Shown piece after piece: positions 44,512 through 53,622 of a stretch of 64,000 nucleotides of DNA. The stretch spans positions 28,704 to 92,703 of the forward strand of contig JBGALT010000011.1 in NCBI GenBank assembly GCA_044223665.1, read 5' to 3'. Each line of letters begins with the position of its first letter. Position 1 is the first letter of the stretch. Under the pieces are notes generated by a model. That model did no database searches and was not told the DNA's origin. It saw only the letters and a list, made by a program, of their open reading frames with translations. Source of the stretch: JBBSAT01 sp044223665. Lineage in GTDB: Bacteria; Myxococcota_A; Polyangia; Polyangiales; Sandaracinaceae. Both the position numbers and the translations under genes were made by a program.

Positions 44512-45240
44512 GTGAAGAGCACGCTGGTGCTGCTGAGCATGCTTCTCTGCATCGCGGCCATGGCGCGCGCGCAGGACGATGCGGGCGTGCGCGCGTGGCG
44601 ACCGGTACCGCTCGCGCGCCATCGGGAAGACGACCCGCGCCTGCTCACCTCCGCCGAGCGCTGCACGACGCTCCTGCGCGCGACACGCGCGCGCGATCTC
44701 GTGCACCCGCAGCGCGCGCAGGTCGGCGCGCCCGACGGGCCGATGGAAGGCGTGGCGTTTCCCGTGCGCCTGACGAGCACGCTGTTCTCGGTCGTCGTCG
44801 GCGCGCACGGCGGCCACCGGCGCCCGCGCCCGATCGCCGGCGACTGCCGTCTCTTCCTGGCGATCGCGCACTGGTCGCGCTCGCTGCACGAGGCCGGGAT
44901 CACCCGCATCGGGCACCTCTCGCTCCATCGGCCCGGGCGCTGCGGCGAGCCGCCGAGCGGTCACTGCGCAGGCCTGGCGATCGACGTCGCGCACTTCGTC
45001 TTCGAGGACGGCACCGACTTCGACGTCGGCCATGACTGGGTCGACCGCACGCACGGCGCGAGCCCCTGCGGCGATCGCCCGGCGGAGAGCGGGCCGATGA
45101 CGACCGTGCGCCGCCTCGTGTGTGCGAGCTCCGATGGCGCGATGTTCAACGTGGTCCTCACGCCGCACTACGACGACGACCACCAGAACCACGTGCACCT
45201 CGAGGTGCGCCCCGACATGACGGGGCTCGTGCTGCACTGA
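44512..45240 (+). CDS. Exported extensin-like (M15/D,D-peptidase-like) protein
   Basis: A 242-residue protein with a signal peptide from GTG 44512 (AAMARA-QD near residue 20). The second half is an extensin-like/M15-type zinc peptidase fold: HCAGLAIDVAHF supplies the HxxxxxxD pair and HQNHVHLE the HxH. These domains resemble peptidoglycan D-Ala-D-X carboxypeptidases. Several Cys residues (RCGEPPSGHC, PCGDRP) suggest disulfides in the periplasm. A second GTG three bases upstream is an alternative start. It follows the GalT-like gene by 29 bases. Confidence 0.82.
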   Translation: MKSTLVLLSMLLCIAAMARAQDDAGVRAWRPVPLARHREDDPRLLTSAERCTTLLRATRARDLVHPQRAQVGAPDGPMEGVAFPVRLTSTLFSVVVGAHGGHRRPRPIAGDCRLFLAIAHWSRSLHEAGITRIGHLSLHRPGRCGEPPSGHCAGLAIDVAHFVFEDGTDFDVGHDWVDRTHGASPCGDRPAESGPMTTVRRLVCASSDGAMFNVVLTPHYDDDHQNHVHLEVRPDMTGLVLH

Positions 45241-45279
45241 CGGCGTCGATCACGCGGGTCGAGCGCGCGGGCGCGACGC

Positions 45280-47694
45280 TCACATCACGCCGGGGCACGC
45301 CGCCGAGATCGGGCCCGCCGTGTCGTCGTCCTCACGGCACTGGTTGAGCATCGTGAGCGGCGCGTGCGCCGGGTCGTTCACCACGGCGCGCACGGCGTAC
45401 ACGGTGTCGGCCTCGATCGGGGCGAAGCGCAGCTCCACGACCTCGCTCGCGCCCGGCACGAGCGCGTGCATGGTCGGTGTCGAGCCGACCCAGACGTCGT
45501 CGACGTAGAAGCTCACCGGAACGCCCGCCGGCGCGCCCGCACGCCCCTCGTTCACCACGCGCACGCGCAAGAGGAGCGCCGCCCCGCACTGGCTCGTCGC
45601 GAACGAGAGGTCCCGCAGGACGAGGTTCGGTGCGTCGAAGAGGCCGTCGGGCTGCACGTTCTGGCGGAAGTCGTTCAGGCCCATGGACGAGAAGTTCGGC
45701 GCTTCGTGCGCCGGCAGCGTGCCGTCCTCCTCGATGTTCGTCACGTGGTACGCGTGCTCGTTCCAGATGCGGCGCGTGCGCACCCACTGGCCCATCGGGT
45801 GACCGAACGCCCACACGCCGTGGCTCGACGCGCTCCCGTCCGCGCACGTGTGGAACGCGTAGTCGTTCTCCACGAGCACGATCTCGGCGTGGTCGTCGTT
45901 GTCGACGTCGACGACGATCGGGTACTCGGTGAGGGTCCCGCTCGTGTTGCAGCGCTGGAGGTACTCGTCGCCCGTCGGCCCGCGGTACGCCCGGAAGACG
46001 AGCTCGTCGTTGTAGAGGACCTCGGCGATGCCATCGCCCTCGAAGTCGAAGACGCTCGAGCCCGTCGCGCGGCTCGAGGTGTCCTGCGTCACGTCGTACC
46101 ACTTGCGCGTCAGGTCGTGCTCGAAGATGACGTAGGCGTAGCCGCCCGCGAGCGCGATCTCGGGCTCGGGATCGTCGTCGAAGTTGGCGATCGTGGGCGG
46201 GCCACCGCCATCGAGCGCGTCGCGCGTCGGGTTGGCCGCCATCACCATGGCGACCCGCGCGGAGATCGCGGGGTCCGAGGTCGGCGTGATCTCGACCGGG
46301 CCGGCCAGACGCGCGCCCGTGGCGGCGTCCCAGACGACCACCTGGTGCGACTGCACGCTGGTCGCGACCACGTCGGGGTCGCCGTCGAGGTCGACGTCGG
46401 CGACCGCCGTGTAGCCGGACTCGCTCGCGAAGAGCGGGTCGTGCCAGATCATCGTTCCGTCGCGACGAGCGACGCCGTTGATGCCGACGAAGTCGAGCAC
46501 GCCGTCCGCGTCGACGTCGTAGAGCACGGGGATCGCCGTCGACGTGTCGAGCATCGCCGTGACGGCGCCGCTCCCGTCGGCCTGCACGATCGTGTTCCCG
46601 ACGGCGTCGCCGTTCATGTCGGCGACCGACGGTCGGCCGCAGGCCACGTCGGTCGGGGCGGTGTCGAAGCGCCGCAGGATCTCGCCCGTCGCGCGGAAGA
46701 GCGTCAGGCGCGCGGTGCCGTAGCTCGAGCCGGGCGGGAACGTGCAGCCGATGATCTCGGGGCCCGGCGAGCTCGCGTCGACGTCCGCGATGGCGACCTC
46801 GAGCGCCGGGTTCGTGCGGTACGCGGGCGTGGTGGTCGGCCAGAGGCGCGTTCCGTCGTTGCCGTTGATCGCACGGAGCACACCGTCGGCGTTGTAGATC
46901 GACGCGCCGCCGGTGTCGGGGCTGCCGATGCGGAACGTGTTGAACACGACGTCGGGGATGTCGTTCTCGTCGATCGCACCGTCGCCGTTGTCGTCGTTCA
47001 GGTTCGCGACCATCGGGGCCGACATCACCTGATCGTGCAGCGGCATCACGGCCGGATCGCTCGACCAGTGCCACTCGACGGCGAGCTCGAACGCGCCCGT
47101 CGTGGGGTGGTACTCGCACGCCGGCAGATCCGTGCGGCGCGGGAGACAGCCACCGACGCTCAGCTCGCAGTACTGGCCTTCGGGACAATCCGAGGGCTGC
47201 GAGCATGCCTGGGTCGGCGTGGTGCAGACGCCCTCGACGCACGCGTCGCCCGCCGGGCAGCACACGGCCGTCACGGGATCGCCGCAGGCCGCAGCGCTCC
47301 CGCAGTCGAGCACGCACGTGCCGGCGACGCAGCTCTGCCCCGTGCCGCCGCAGCAGACCCCTCCGCAGAGGTCGGTCGCGAGGCAGCACTGCTCGCCCGC
47401 CCCACAGCGCTCGCCCTGCGCGCAGCAGGCGCTGCCGCACATCGACGTCGCCGGGCAGGACGCCGCGTCGGTTCCGGCGGCGTCGATGCCGACACCGGCA
47501 TCGCGCGGCGGTGAGCAGCGTCCATCGAGGCACTGCTCGCCACCCGTACACTGGGCGCTGGTCGTGCACGTGCGAACGGGCGCCGTCGGGCCCGAGCAAT
47601 TGCAGCCGCTGCCGAGCGCCGCGAGCGTCGTCACGAGCCCGAGAGCGCCCGCCGCGAGCGTCCCCCGACCGAAGAAAGCATGGCGTTCCGTCAT
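45280..47694 (-). CDS. FG-GAP/VCBS-type propeller lipoprotein with Cys-rich N-terminus and CARDB-like tail
   Basis: An 804-residue lipoprotein with lipobox ending ALGSGC (near residue 31). Residues about 35-180 are Cys-rich modules (TSAQCTGGEQCLDGRC, CGSACCAQGERCG, CLATDLCGGVCC). From about 200 to 690 lie repeats with Asp-loop cores (NLNDDNGDGAIDENDIPDV in part, DVDADGVLDFVG, DVDLDGDPDVVA, DFEGDGIAEVL, DVDNDDHAEIV). The last 100 residues resemble a CARDB/bacterial Ig domain (LLLRVRVVNEGRAG, VSFYVDDVWVG). Probably a calcium-stabilised surface protein. It begins four bases after the D-aminoacylase stop, so the two may be co-transcribed. Confidence 0.85.
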   Translation of the reverse strand: MTERHAFFGRGTLAAGALGLVTTLAALGSGCNCSGPTAPVRTCTTSAQCTGGEQCLDGRCSPPRDAGVGIDAAGTDAASCPATSMCGSACCAQGERCGAGEQCCLATDLCGGVCCGGTGQSCVAGTCVLDCGSAAACGDPVTAVCCPAGDACVEGVCTTPTQACSQPSDCPEGQYCELSVGGCLPRRTDLPACEYHPTTGAFELAVEWHWSSDPAVMPLHDQVMSAPMVANLNDDNGDGAIDENDIPDVVFNTFRIGSPDTGGASIYNADGVLRAINGNDGTRLWPTTTPAYRTNPALEVAIADVDASSPGPEIIGCTFPPGSSYGTARLTLFRATGEILRRFDTAPTDVACGRPSVADMNGDAVGNTIVQADGSGAVTAMLDTSTAIPVLYDVDADGVLDFVGINGVARRDGTMIWHDPLFASESGYTAVADVDLDGDPDVVATSVQSHQVVVWDAATGARLAGPVEITPTSDPAISARVAMVMAANPTRDALDGGGPPTIANFDDDPEPEIALAGGYAYVIFEHDLTRKWYDVTQDTSSRATGSSVFDFEGDGIAEVLYNDELVFRAYRGPTGDEYLQRCNTSGTLTEYPIVVDVDNDDHAEIVLVENDYAFHTCADGSASSHGVWAFGHPMGQWVRTRRIWNEHAYHVTNIEEDGTLPAHEAPNFSSMGLNDFRQNVQPDGLFDAPNLVLRDLSFATSQCGAALLLRVRVVNEGRAGAPAGVPVSFYVDDVWVGSTPTMHALVPGASEVVELRFAPIEADTVYAVRAVVNDPAHAPLTMLNQCREDDDTAGPISAACPGVM

Positions 47695-47698
47695 CGCC

Positions 47699-49342
47699 TC
47701 ACGTCTCCCTCTTCGCCTTCCGCGACAGCACCCGACCGCCCCGCGCGCCCGTGTGCACTCCGCCCTTCACGGTCCAGTGCCCATGGACGAGCACGTGATG
47801 CAGACCCGTCGGGTGATTCTTCGGATCGGCGTACGTCGCCCGATCGTGCATCGTCGCCGGATCGAGCACGAGCAGGTCGGCCTTCGCGCCCACCCGCAGC
47901 ACACCACGGTCGGCGAGGCCGAGCTTCCGCGCGACCATGCCCGTCATCTTGTAGATGGCCGTCTCGAGCGAGAAGAGCTTGCGCTCGCGCACGTAGTGCT
48001 CGAGCACGCGCGGATACGTGCCGTAGGAGCGCGGGTGCGGTTTGCCCTCGCGCTGCGGGAAGCCGTCGCTGCCGATCATCGTGGTCGGGTGCTTCATGAC
48101 CGTCTCGACGTCGCGCTCGCTCATCACGTGCGCGACCGCGGCGACCGCGAGCTCTTCCTCGACGAGCAGGTCCAGCATCATGTCGTACATGCTCTGGCGC
48201 CGCTTGCGTGCGATCTGCGCGAGCGTCATTCCCTCGTACTCGTGCCGCTTGCGAACCGAGCTCACCACGACGAGCCGGCTCAGGCCGAGGATCATGAACG
48301 GGAGGATGAGGCGCTTGGGGAACCAGCTGTCGAGCGCCTCCGGCATGTGCACCAGGCGCAGCATCCGGTTCTTGCTGTCCTCGACGATCTTCTTGCGCGT
48401 CGCCGGGTCGCGCAGGCGCTCCAGGGTCTTCTCTTGCGAGCCCTCGAAGGCCCAGAGCGGGAGGATCATGGCGCTCAGCACGGTGGAGCCCGCCGCGTAG
48501 GGATAGACGTCGCTCGTGACGTCGATTCCCTCGTCGCGTGCCTTCTCGACCATGGCGAGGGTCTTGTCGACCTTGCCCCAGTTCCACCGGCCGGCGGCCT
48601 TGTGGTGCGAGATCTGGACGCTCACCTTCGCCTCGCGGCCGATGCGCAGCGTCTCTTCCACCGACTGGAAGAGGCGCCCGCCTTCGTCGCGCATGTGGGT
48701 CGCGTAGATGCCGTCGTGCTTGGCCGCGACCTTGGCGAGCTCGATGATCTCCTCGGTCTCCGCGTACGCGCCGGGCGGATAGACGAGGCCGGTGGAGAGG
48801 CCGAATGCGCCGGCCTCCATGTTCGCCTCGACGGTCTCGACCATCTGCGCGAGCTCGGCGGCGGTGCTCTTGCGCTCGTCCAGGCCCATCGCGAGGCAGC
48901 GCACGTTGCCGTGCGCGACGAGCGGCGCGGCGTTGACCGAGAGGCCGATGCGATCGAGCTTCTCGCGGTAGGCCGCGACGTCGCGATAGCAGCCGCCGCC
49001 CCGCTCGCCGAAGAGCATGGGCGAGAGCAGCTCGTAGAAGCGCTCGACCCGGTCGTTGGCCGGAAAGAGGCCGAGGCCGCAGTTGCCGATGACCTCCGTC
49101 GTCACTCCCTGCATCACCTTGCCGCGTGCCTCGGGCTCCCCCGGGAGCTGGAAGTCGCCGTGCGAGTGCATGTCGATGAAGCCCGGCGTGACGACGAGCC
49201 CGCGCGCGTCGATCACCTCGTCGGGAGCGAGCGTGATCGCGTCGATCTCGGCGACGTGGTCGTCCTCGATCAGCACGTCCGCGCGCCGGCGCGGCGCGCC
49301 GGTTCCGTCGATCACGTCGCCGCCCTGGACCAGGATGCGCAT
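47699..49342 (-). CDS. D-aminoacylase / N-acyl-D-amino-acid deacylase family amidohydrolase
   Basis: A 547-residue amidohydrolase of the D-aminoacylase group, which hydrolyses N-acyl-D-amino acids. Metal-binding GFIDMHSHGD (HxH at 59 and 61), the bridging Cys in VIGNCGLG (Cys 88), THMRDEG, SHHKAAG and the late Asp in TMIGSDGFP are all in place, and the terminal beta-sandwich (GVLRVGAKADLLVLD) is present. Length is slightly above the family's usual 480-530. No signal peptide, so it should be cytoplasmic. Its upstream region is a 1-kb block of direct repeats. Confidence 0.93.
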   Translation of the reverse strand: MRILVQGGDVIDGTGAPRRRADVLIEDDHVAEIDAITLAPDEVIDARGLVVTPGFIDMHSHGDFQLPGEPEARGKVMQGVTTEVIGNCGLGLFPANDRVERFYELLSPMLFGERGGGCYRDVAAYREKLDRIGLSVNAAPLVAHGNVRCLAMGLDERKSTAAELAQMVETVEANMEAGAFGLSTGLVYPPGAYAETEEIIELAKVAAKHDGIYATHMRDEGGRLFQSVEETLRIGREAKVSVQISHHKAAGRWNWGKVDKTLAMVEKARDEGIDVTSDVYPYAAGSTVLSAMILPLWAFEGSQEKTLERLRDPATRKKIVEDSKNRMLRLVHMPEALDSWFPKRLILPFMILGLSRLVVVSSVRKRHEYEGMTLAQIARKRRQSMYDMMLDLLVEEELAVAAVAHVMSERDVETVMKHPTTMIGSDGFPQREGKPHPRSYGTYPRVLEHYVRERKLFSLETAIYKMTGMVARKLGLADRGVLRVGAKADLLVLDPATMHDRATYADPKNHPTGLHHVLVHGHWTVKGGVHTGARGGRVLSRKAKRET

Positions 49343-49415
49343 CGACGAGGAGCGTACCAACTCGGAGGTGCGCCGCGCGGGCCATTCGGCGCGGGACGGC
49401 GCGCTCGATTTTCGC

Positions 49416-50370
49416 CCGCTCGATCGAGCTCCGCGCGTCGGTCGCCTGCGCGATCGCGGCGGGCTTGTCCGAGGCTGGTTTGGTTTCCGCGGCGCCTTCG
49501 GCTCCTCCACTGCCGACGCGGCTACGCCGCTTCGGCGAGCAGGCGAGGGCTCTGCCCTCGCGGACCCGCGACGCTTCGGCCTGCTCGGCGGCCTCCCGTC
49601 TCGAGACGAGAGACTCCCTCGCCCGCGTGAGCGGGAGAGGGTTGGGGAGAGGGACCGCGAAGGCACTGTCGGAAAGGGCCGCTGCGATAGACGGACGCGC
49701 TCGATCGAGCTCCGCCCATCTGTCGCCTTCGCGATCGCGGCGGGCACGGGGGCGCTCCTCGCTACCGCATCGCGCGCGAACGACGGCGCGCTCGCGGGCG
49801 CTCGTCGACCCCCCCATGCCCGCCGCTTCTCGGGTGGTCCGTGGCTGGTTTGGTTAACGCGGCGCCTTCGGCTCCTCCACTGCCGACGCGGCTACGCCGC
49901 TTCGGCGAGCAGGCGAGGGCTCTGCCCTCGCGCACCCAATCTGCTCGGCGGCCGCTGTGAGACGGGGGCCTCCCTCGCCCGCGCGAGCGGGAGAGGGCAG
50001 GGGAGAGGGACTGCGAAGGGGGTGTTGGAAAGGGCCGCTGCGATAGACGGACGCGCTCGATCGAGCTCCGCCCATCGTTCGCCTTCGCGATCGCGGCGGT
50101 CACGGGGGGCGCTCCACGCAACCCCAACGCGCGCGAACGACGGCGCGCACGCGGGCGCTCGTCGACCCCCCGTGCCCGCCGCTTCTGGGGGTGGTCCGTG
50201 GCTGGTTTGGTTAGCGCGGCGCCTTCGGCACCTCCACAGCCGAAGCGGCTGCGCCGCTTCGGCGAGCAGGCGAGGGCTCTGCCCTCGCGCACCCGGTCCG
50301 CTCGGCGGCCGCTGTGTCGAGACGAGAGACTCCCTCTCCCCGCGCGAGCGGGAGTCGGGGCGCCGGGCGA
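49416..50370. repeat. Long direct repeats of about 360 bp (about 2.5 copies)
   Basis: Full copies start at GGCTGGTTTGGTT at 49473 and 49843 (periods 370 and 357), with a truncated copy from 50200 and a partial copy of the repeat end before 49473. Inside each unit are a coding-neutral segment CGGCGCCTTCGGC, an inverted repeat of the form CCCTC...CCCGC / GCGGGAGAGGG, and GCTCGATCGAGCTCCGC. The block fills the gap between the D-aminoacylase start and the next gene's stop. Long open frames run through it only because of the base composition; I see no gene. Confidence 0.85.
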
Positions 50371-50372
50371 GG

Positions 50373-52037
50373 TCACTCGAAGTAGCCGAGCGCGCGCAGC
50401 CGCGCCTCCGTCCGCGCGAGCTGGGGCCCGGCGCTCCTCGGGGCGGGGGTCGCCGGCGCGAGCGCGACGGGCTCGGCGGTCTCCACGAGCGCTTCCGAGA
50501 GAACGCGCCCCGCACCCTCGGGCAAGCGCGCACCGATGCGCGCCAGGCACGTCGCGCTCGCATCGGCGACGTGGGCCGTGATCTCGCCGGTCGCCCGCAC
50601 GCTCGGTCCGGCGGCGAGGTAGAGCCCGTGCGTGCGGTGCGCGCCCTGCAGGCTCCGCCCCTTGCGCCCGGACCACTCGCTCTTCGGGAGCCGGTCCACG
50701 ATCGGCCCGGGACCGGCCGACGGCATCACATTGTAGGACGCGCCGCGATCGTCGAGCGCCAGCTCGAGCACGAAGTCCGGGGCGTGCCGGACCTCGGGCC
50801 CGAAGTACAGATCCTCGCGAGCGTGGACGGCGCGGACGATCCGCTCGCCCGTCCACGGATCGACGATCGCGCGCATCGCCTTCTCGAGCTCGCGGCGCAG
50901 CGCGGGCCGATCCGCCGGACTGGCCGTGCCCGCCGGCTCGCGCCCCCGCTCGTTCACGCAGATCGACGGGAAGTAGTTGAGCTCCTCCGAGAAGAGCTTC
51001 GTCCGCGCGAAGTCGATCGCGCCGAAGCGCGCGCGGCTCTCGAGCCAGCCCGGAAGGGCGCGTCCCATCGCGCCGAACGCGCGCTCCTTGAGGCGCGGTG
51101 GTAGCCGCGTGAGCGCCGCGTCCTTCACGAGGCCCGTCACCGCTGCACCGACGCCGCGTGGCCGGAACGCCAAGAGGCCCGCTGCGTACAGCGCGCGGTT
51201 CAGGAACACGATCCGGTCGCTCGACGGGCCCGAGCCGTGGTCGCTGACGAGCGTGAGCTCGACGCCCGCGCCCGCCCGCGCGAGCAGGCGCGCGATGGCC
51301 CGATCGATCGCCTCGTAGACGCGCGGGATGCCGTCCGCGGCGCGCGCCGAGACGGGCTCGGGCCGGCGCGGCGAGCGAGGATCGAAGCACGCTGCGAGAT
51401 GATGCGACGCCGTGTCCGTCTCGCCGAAGTAGCAAGCGAGCACGTCCCACGCGCGCTCGCCGAGCACGTGCTCGAAGAGCGCCGTCTTGCGCTCGACCTT
51501 GAGCGCGAGCGTCTCGCCGAGCCGCTCGAAGAAGTCGGCGCTCGCGGTGTCGAACTCGTCGACCTCGTCGAAGCGCAGCGGGCCGAAGCGCTGGGTCAGC
51601 GCGTCGAAGGCCCCGGGCGGCCAGACGAACGAGCGATCCGCCTCGAACGCCACCGGCGAGTCCCAGCCGCTGATCACCAGGCCGTTCGCGAGCCTCTCCG
51701 GAGGATAGGTCCCCGGGAACGAGAGCATCGCGCACGCGCGTCCCGCGGCGTCGAGACGCGCCAGCCAGGTCGGGACCGCGCGCGCGGCGCCGCTCGTGAA
51801 GCGGACGCGGTAGCCATCGCGGCGCGTGAAGTCGAAGACGCCGTGCGCGCCCGGGTCGACACCGGTCAGGAACGTCGTCCAGTTCGGCAGCGTCGCGGGG
51901 GGAACGACGCTCTCGAGGCGTGCCCATGCGCCGCGCGCGCGGAGCGAGGCGAGCGTCGGCAGGCGTCCCGCGCCGATCGCGTCGACGACGTCCCAGTCGG
52001 CGCCGTCGATCCCGATCACGAGGTGTCGCGCGCTCAC
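50373..52037 (-). CDS. Alkaline phosphatase superfamily phosphodiesterase-like protein
   Basis: A 554-residue enzyme of the alkaline phosphatase/type I phosphodiesterase superfamily. First metal Asp in LVIGIDGADWD, nucleophile region VVPPATLPNWTTFLTG (a Thr or Ser near residue 50-55), CYFGETDTASHH and VSDHGSGPSSD for the second metal site. There is no signal peptide, so it appears cytoplasmic, which suggests a nucleotide-, sugar-phosphate- or lipid-linked substrate rather than scavenging. It ends two bases before the repeat block and is divergent from the PD40 lipoprotein. Confidence 0.85.
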   Translation of the reverse strand: MSARHLVIGIDGADWDVVDAIGAGRLPTLASLRARGAWARLESVVPPATLPNWTTFLTGVDPGAHGVFDFTRRDGYRVRFTSGAARAVPTWLARLDAAGRACAMLSFPGTYPPERLANGLVISGWDSPVAFEADRSFVWPPGAFDALTQRFGPLRFDEVDEFDTASADFFERLGETLALKVERKTALFEHVLGERAWDVLACYFGETDTASHHLAACFDPRSPRRPEPVSARAADGIPRVYEAIDRAIARLLARAGAGVELTLVSDHGSGPSSDRIVFLNRALYAAGLLAFRPRGVGAAVTGLVKDAALTRLPPRLKERAFGAMGRALPGWLESRARFGAIDFARTKLFSEELNYFPSICVNERGREPAGTASPADRPALRRELEKAMRAIVDPWTGERIVRAVHAREDLYFGPEVRHAPDFVLELALDDRGASYNVMPSAGPGPIVDRLPKSEWSGRKGRSLQGAHRTHGLYLAAGPSVRATGEITAHVADASATCLARIGARLPEGAGRVLSEALVETAEPVALAPATPAPRSAGPQLARTEARLRALGYFE

Positions 52038-52215
52038 CTCGGTGCTCTACATCACCGGCCGAGAAACGCCCATCAACAGTCCCGCTCCTGCGTGAGGCCC
52101 GCGCCCCGAGACGTGGCGACGATGCTCGGACGTCGTCGATCAGCCCGGTGCGCTCGGGCTGGAACGTGCCGAGCGCGTGCGCTCGCGCCCCGCGCGCGTG
52201 GCATCATCGCCGGCG

Positions 52216-53598
52216 ATGCGGCCACTCGTGGTGCTCCTGGCCTTCGCGCTCGGATCGTGCGCGGTGGACGGCTCGCTCTCGGTACAGCTGGTCTCCAACC
52301 TGAGCCCGGTGACCGACGTCGACGCGGCGCACGTGGTCATCTCGCGCGAGGGCGCGACGCTGATCGACACGACCGTCGAGATCGTGCCGAGCGCTTCGCT
52401 CGGGCGCCCACGGCGCCTCCTCGATCTCGAGGCCGTCACGGGTCGGGTCAGCGTGGCCGTCGATCTCGAGTGGAGGGGCGTGACCGTGCTGACCCGCCGC
52501 GTCTCGCGCGACATCACCGGACGCACCGTGGTGAGCGTCCTGATGACCCGCGACTGCGAGGGCGTGTCCTGCCCGGGCGCGGCCGATCCCGCCGCGGTCG
52601 AGTGCCTCGGCGGCCGCTGCGTCTCGCCCGAGTGCGACGAAGAGCACCCCCAGCTCTGCGACGCCGAGTGCCATCTCGACGCCGACTGCGTCGTCCCCGG
52701 CGCGGCCTGTGCGCCGCCGCGCTGCACGGCCTCGGGCACCTGCGTCGCGCTCCCCGACGATGCCCGCTGCGGGGCCGGCGAGATCTGCGATCCGGCGCGC
52801 GGCTGCGTGGCGGGCGGCGCGCGCTGCACGCTCGGCGCGTGGGGCCCGCCGATCTCGTTCGACGTGCTGAACACCGCCTCGACCGAGCTCGGCGCCGAGA
52901 TCTCGACCGACGGCCTCCGCCTCTACTTCGACAGCGCGCGGAGCGGCAACGAGGATCTCTATCTCGCGCGCCGGCCAGCGCGCGATGCGCCTTTCCTGCC
53001 TCCGAGACCGATCACCGAGCTCGCGACCGCGAGCGACGAGACCGACCCCTCGCTCTCGGAGGACGAGCTCGAGCTGTTCTTCACCAGCGATCGCGAGAGC
53101 CCGTCGTGTCTGTACGACGTGCGCCGCCCGTCCCCCGATGCGGCGTGGGGCGTGCCGGTGCGGCAGTCTGCGCTCTGTGCGGGCGGGCCGATCGGCGGGC
53201 CGCATCTCAGCGACGACGGCCTGCGGCTCTACTACAACACCAAGGAAGACGCGTTCGACGAGGGAACGATCTACGTCGCGAGCCGCGCGAGCCGCGACGA
53301 GCCGTTCACCACCGGTGTGCCGGTGGGCGGGCTGCCGACCGGGCACTCGGGCTTTCCGTGGCTGAGCGCCGACGAGCTCACCCTCTACTTCGAGCGCTCG
53401 GAGCCCGGCTATCTGCAGGGCAACGTGGCGACGCGCTCCTCGGTCGAGTCGGACTTCGGCGGCGTCCAGCCCGTCGCGAACATGGCGTCCGCGGAGATCA
53501 GCGACATCGCCCTCACCCCGGACGCACGCGAGCTCTTCTTCGCGCGCAACGGCCCGCAGAGCTTCGATCTGCTGGTCATGCGCCGCGTCTGCGAGTGA
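52216..53598 (+). CDS. PD40-repeat lipoprotein with Cys-rich N-terminal module
   Basis: A 460-residue lipoprotein starting at ATG 52216 with lipobox ending LGSC (Cys 15). The first 190 residues match the architecture and motifs of the lipoprotein at 6392: LSVQLVSNLSPV, a beta domain ending MTRDCEGVSCPG, then CLGGRCVSPEC, CHLDADCV and GEICDPARGC. The second half is a PD40 (TolB-like) propeller: ISTDGLRLYFDSAR, LSEDELELFFTSDR, LSDDGLRLYYNTKED, LSADELTLYFERSE, LTPDARELFFARN. Probably a surface or periplasmic binding protein. Divergent from the alkaline-phosphatase-like gene on its left; convergent with the one on its right. Confidence 0.85.
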   Translation: MRPLVVLLAFALGSCAVDGSLSVQLVSNLSPVTDVDAAHVVISREGATLIDTTVEIVPSASLGRPRRLLDLEAVTGRVSVAVDLEWRGVTVLTRRVSRDITGRTVVSVLMTRDCEGVSCPGAADPAAVECLGGRCVSPECDEEHPQLCDAECHLDADCVVPGAACAPPRCTASGTCVALPDDARCGAGEICDPARGCVAGGARCTLGAWGPPISFDVLNTASTELGAEISTDGLRLYFDSARSGNEDLYLARRPARDAPFLPPRPITELATASDETDPSLSEDELELFFTSDRESPSCLYDVRRPSPDAAWGVPVRQSALCAGGPIGGPHLSDDGLRLYYNTKEDAFDEGTIYVASRASRDEPFTTGVPVGGLPTGHSGFPWLSADELTLYFERSEPGYLQGNVATRSSVESDFGGVQPVANMASAEISDIALTPDARELFFARNGPQSFDLLVMRRVCE

Positions 53599-53622
53599 AG
53601 ACCGAGCGCGCGCAGGCGCCCG

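Noticed and set aside
49416..50370. Possible coding gene or CRISPR in the repeat block
   Set aside because: Open frames through it repeat the same nonsense peptide and there is no start/ribosome binding site; units are too long and lack spacers.
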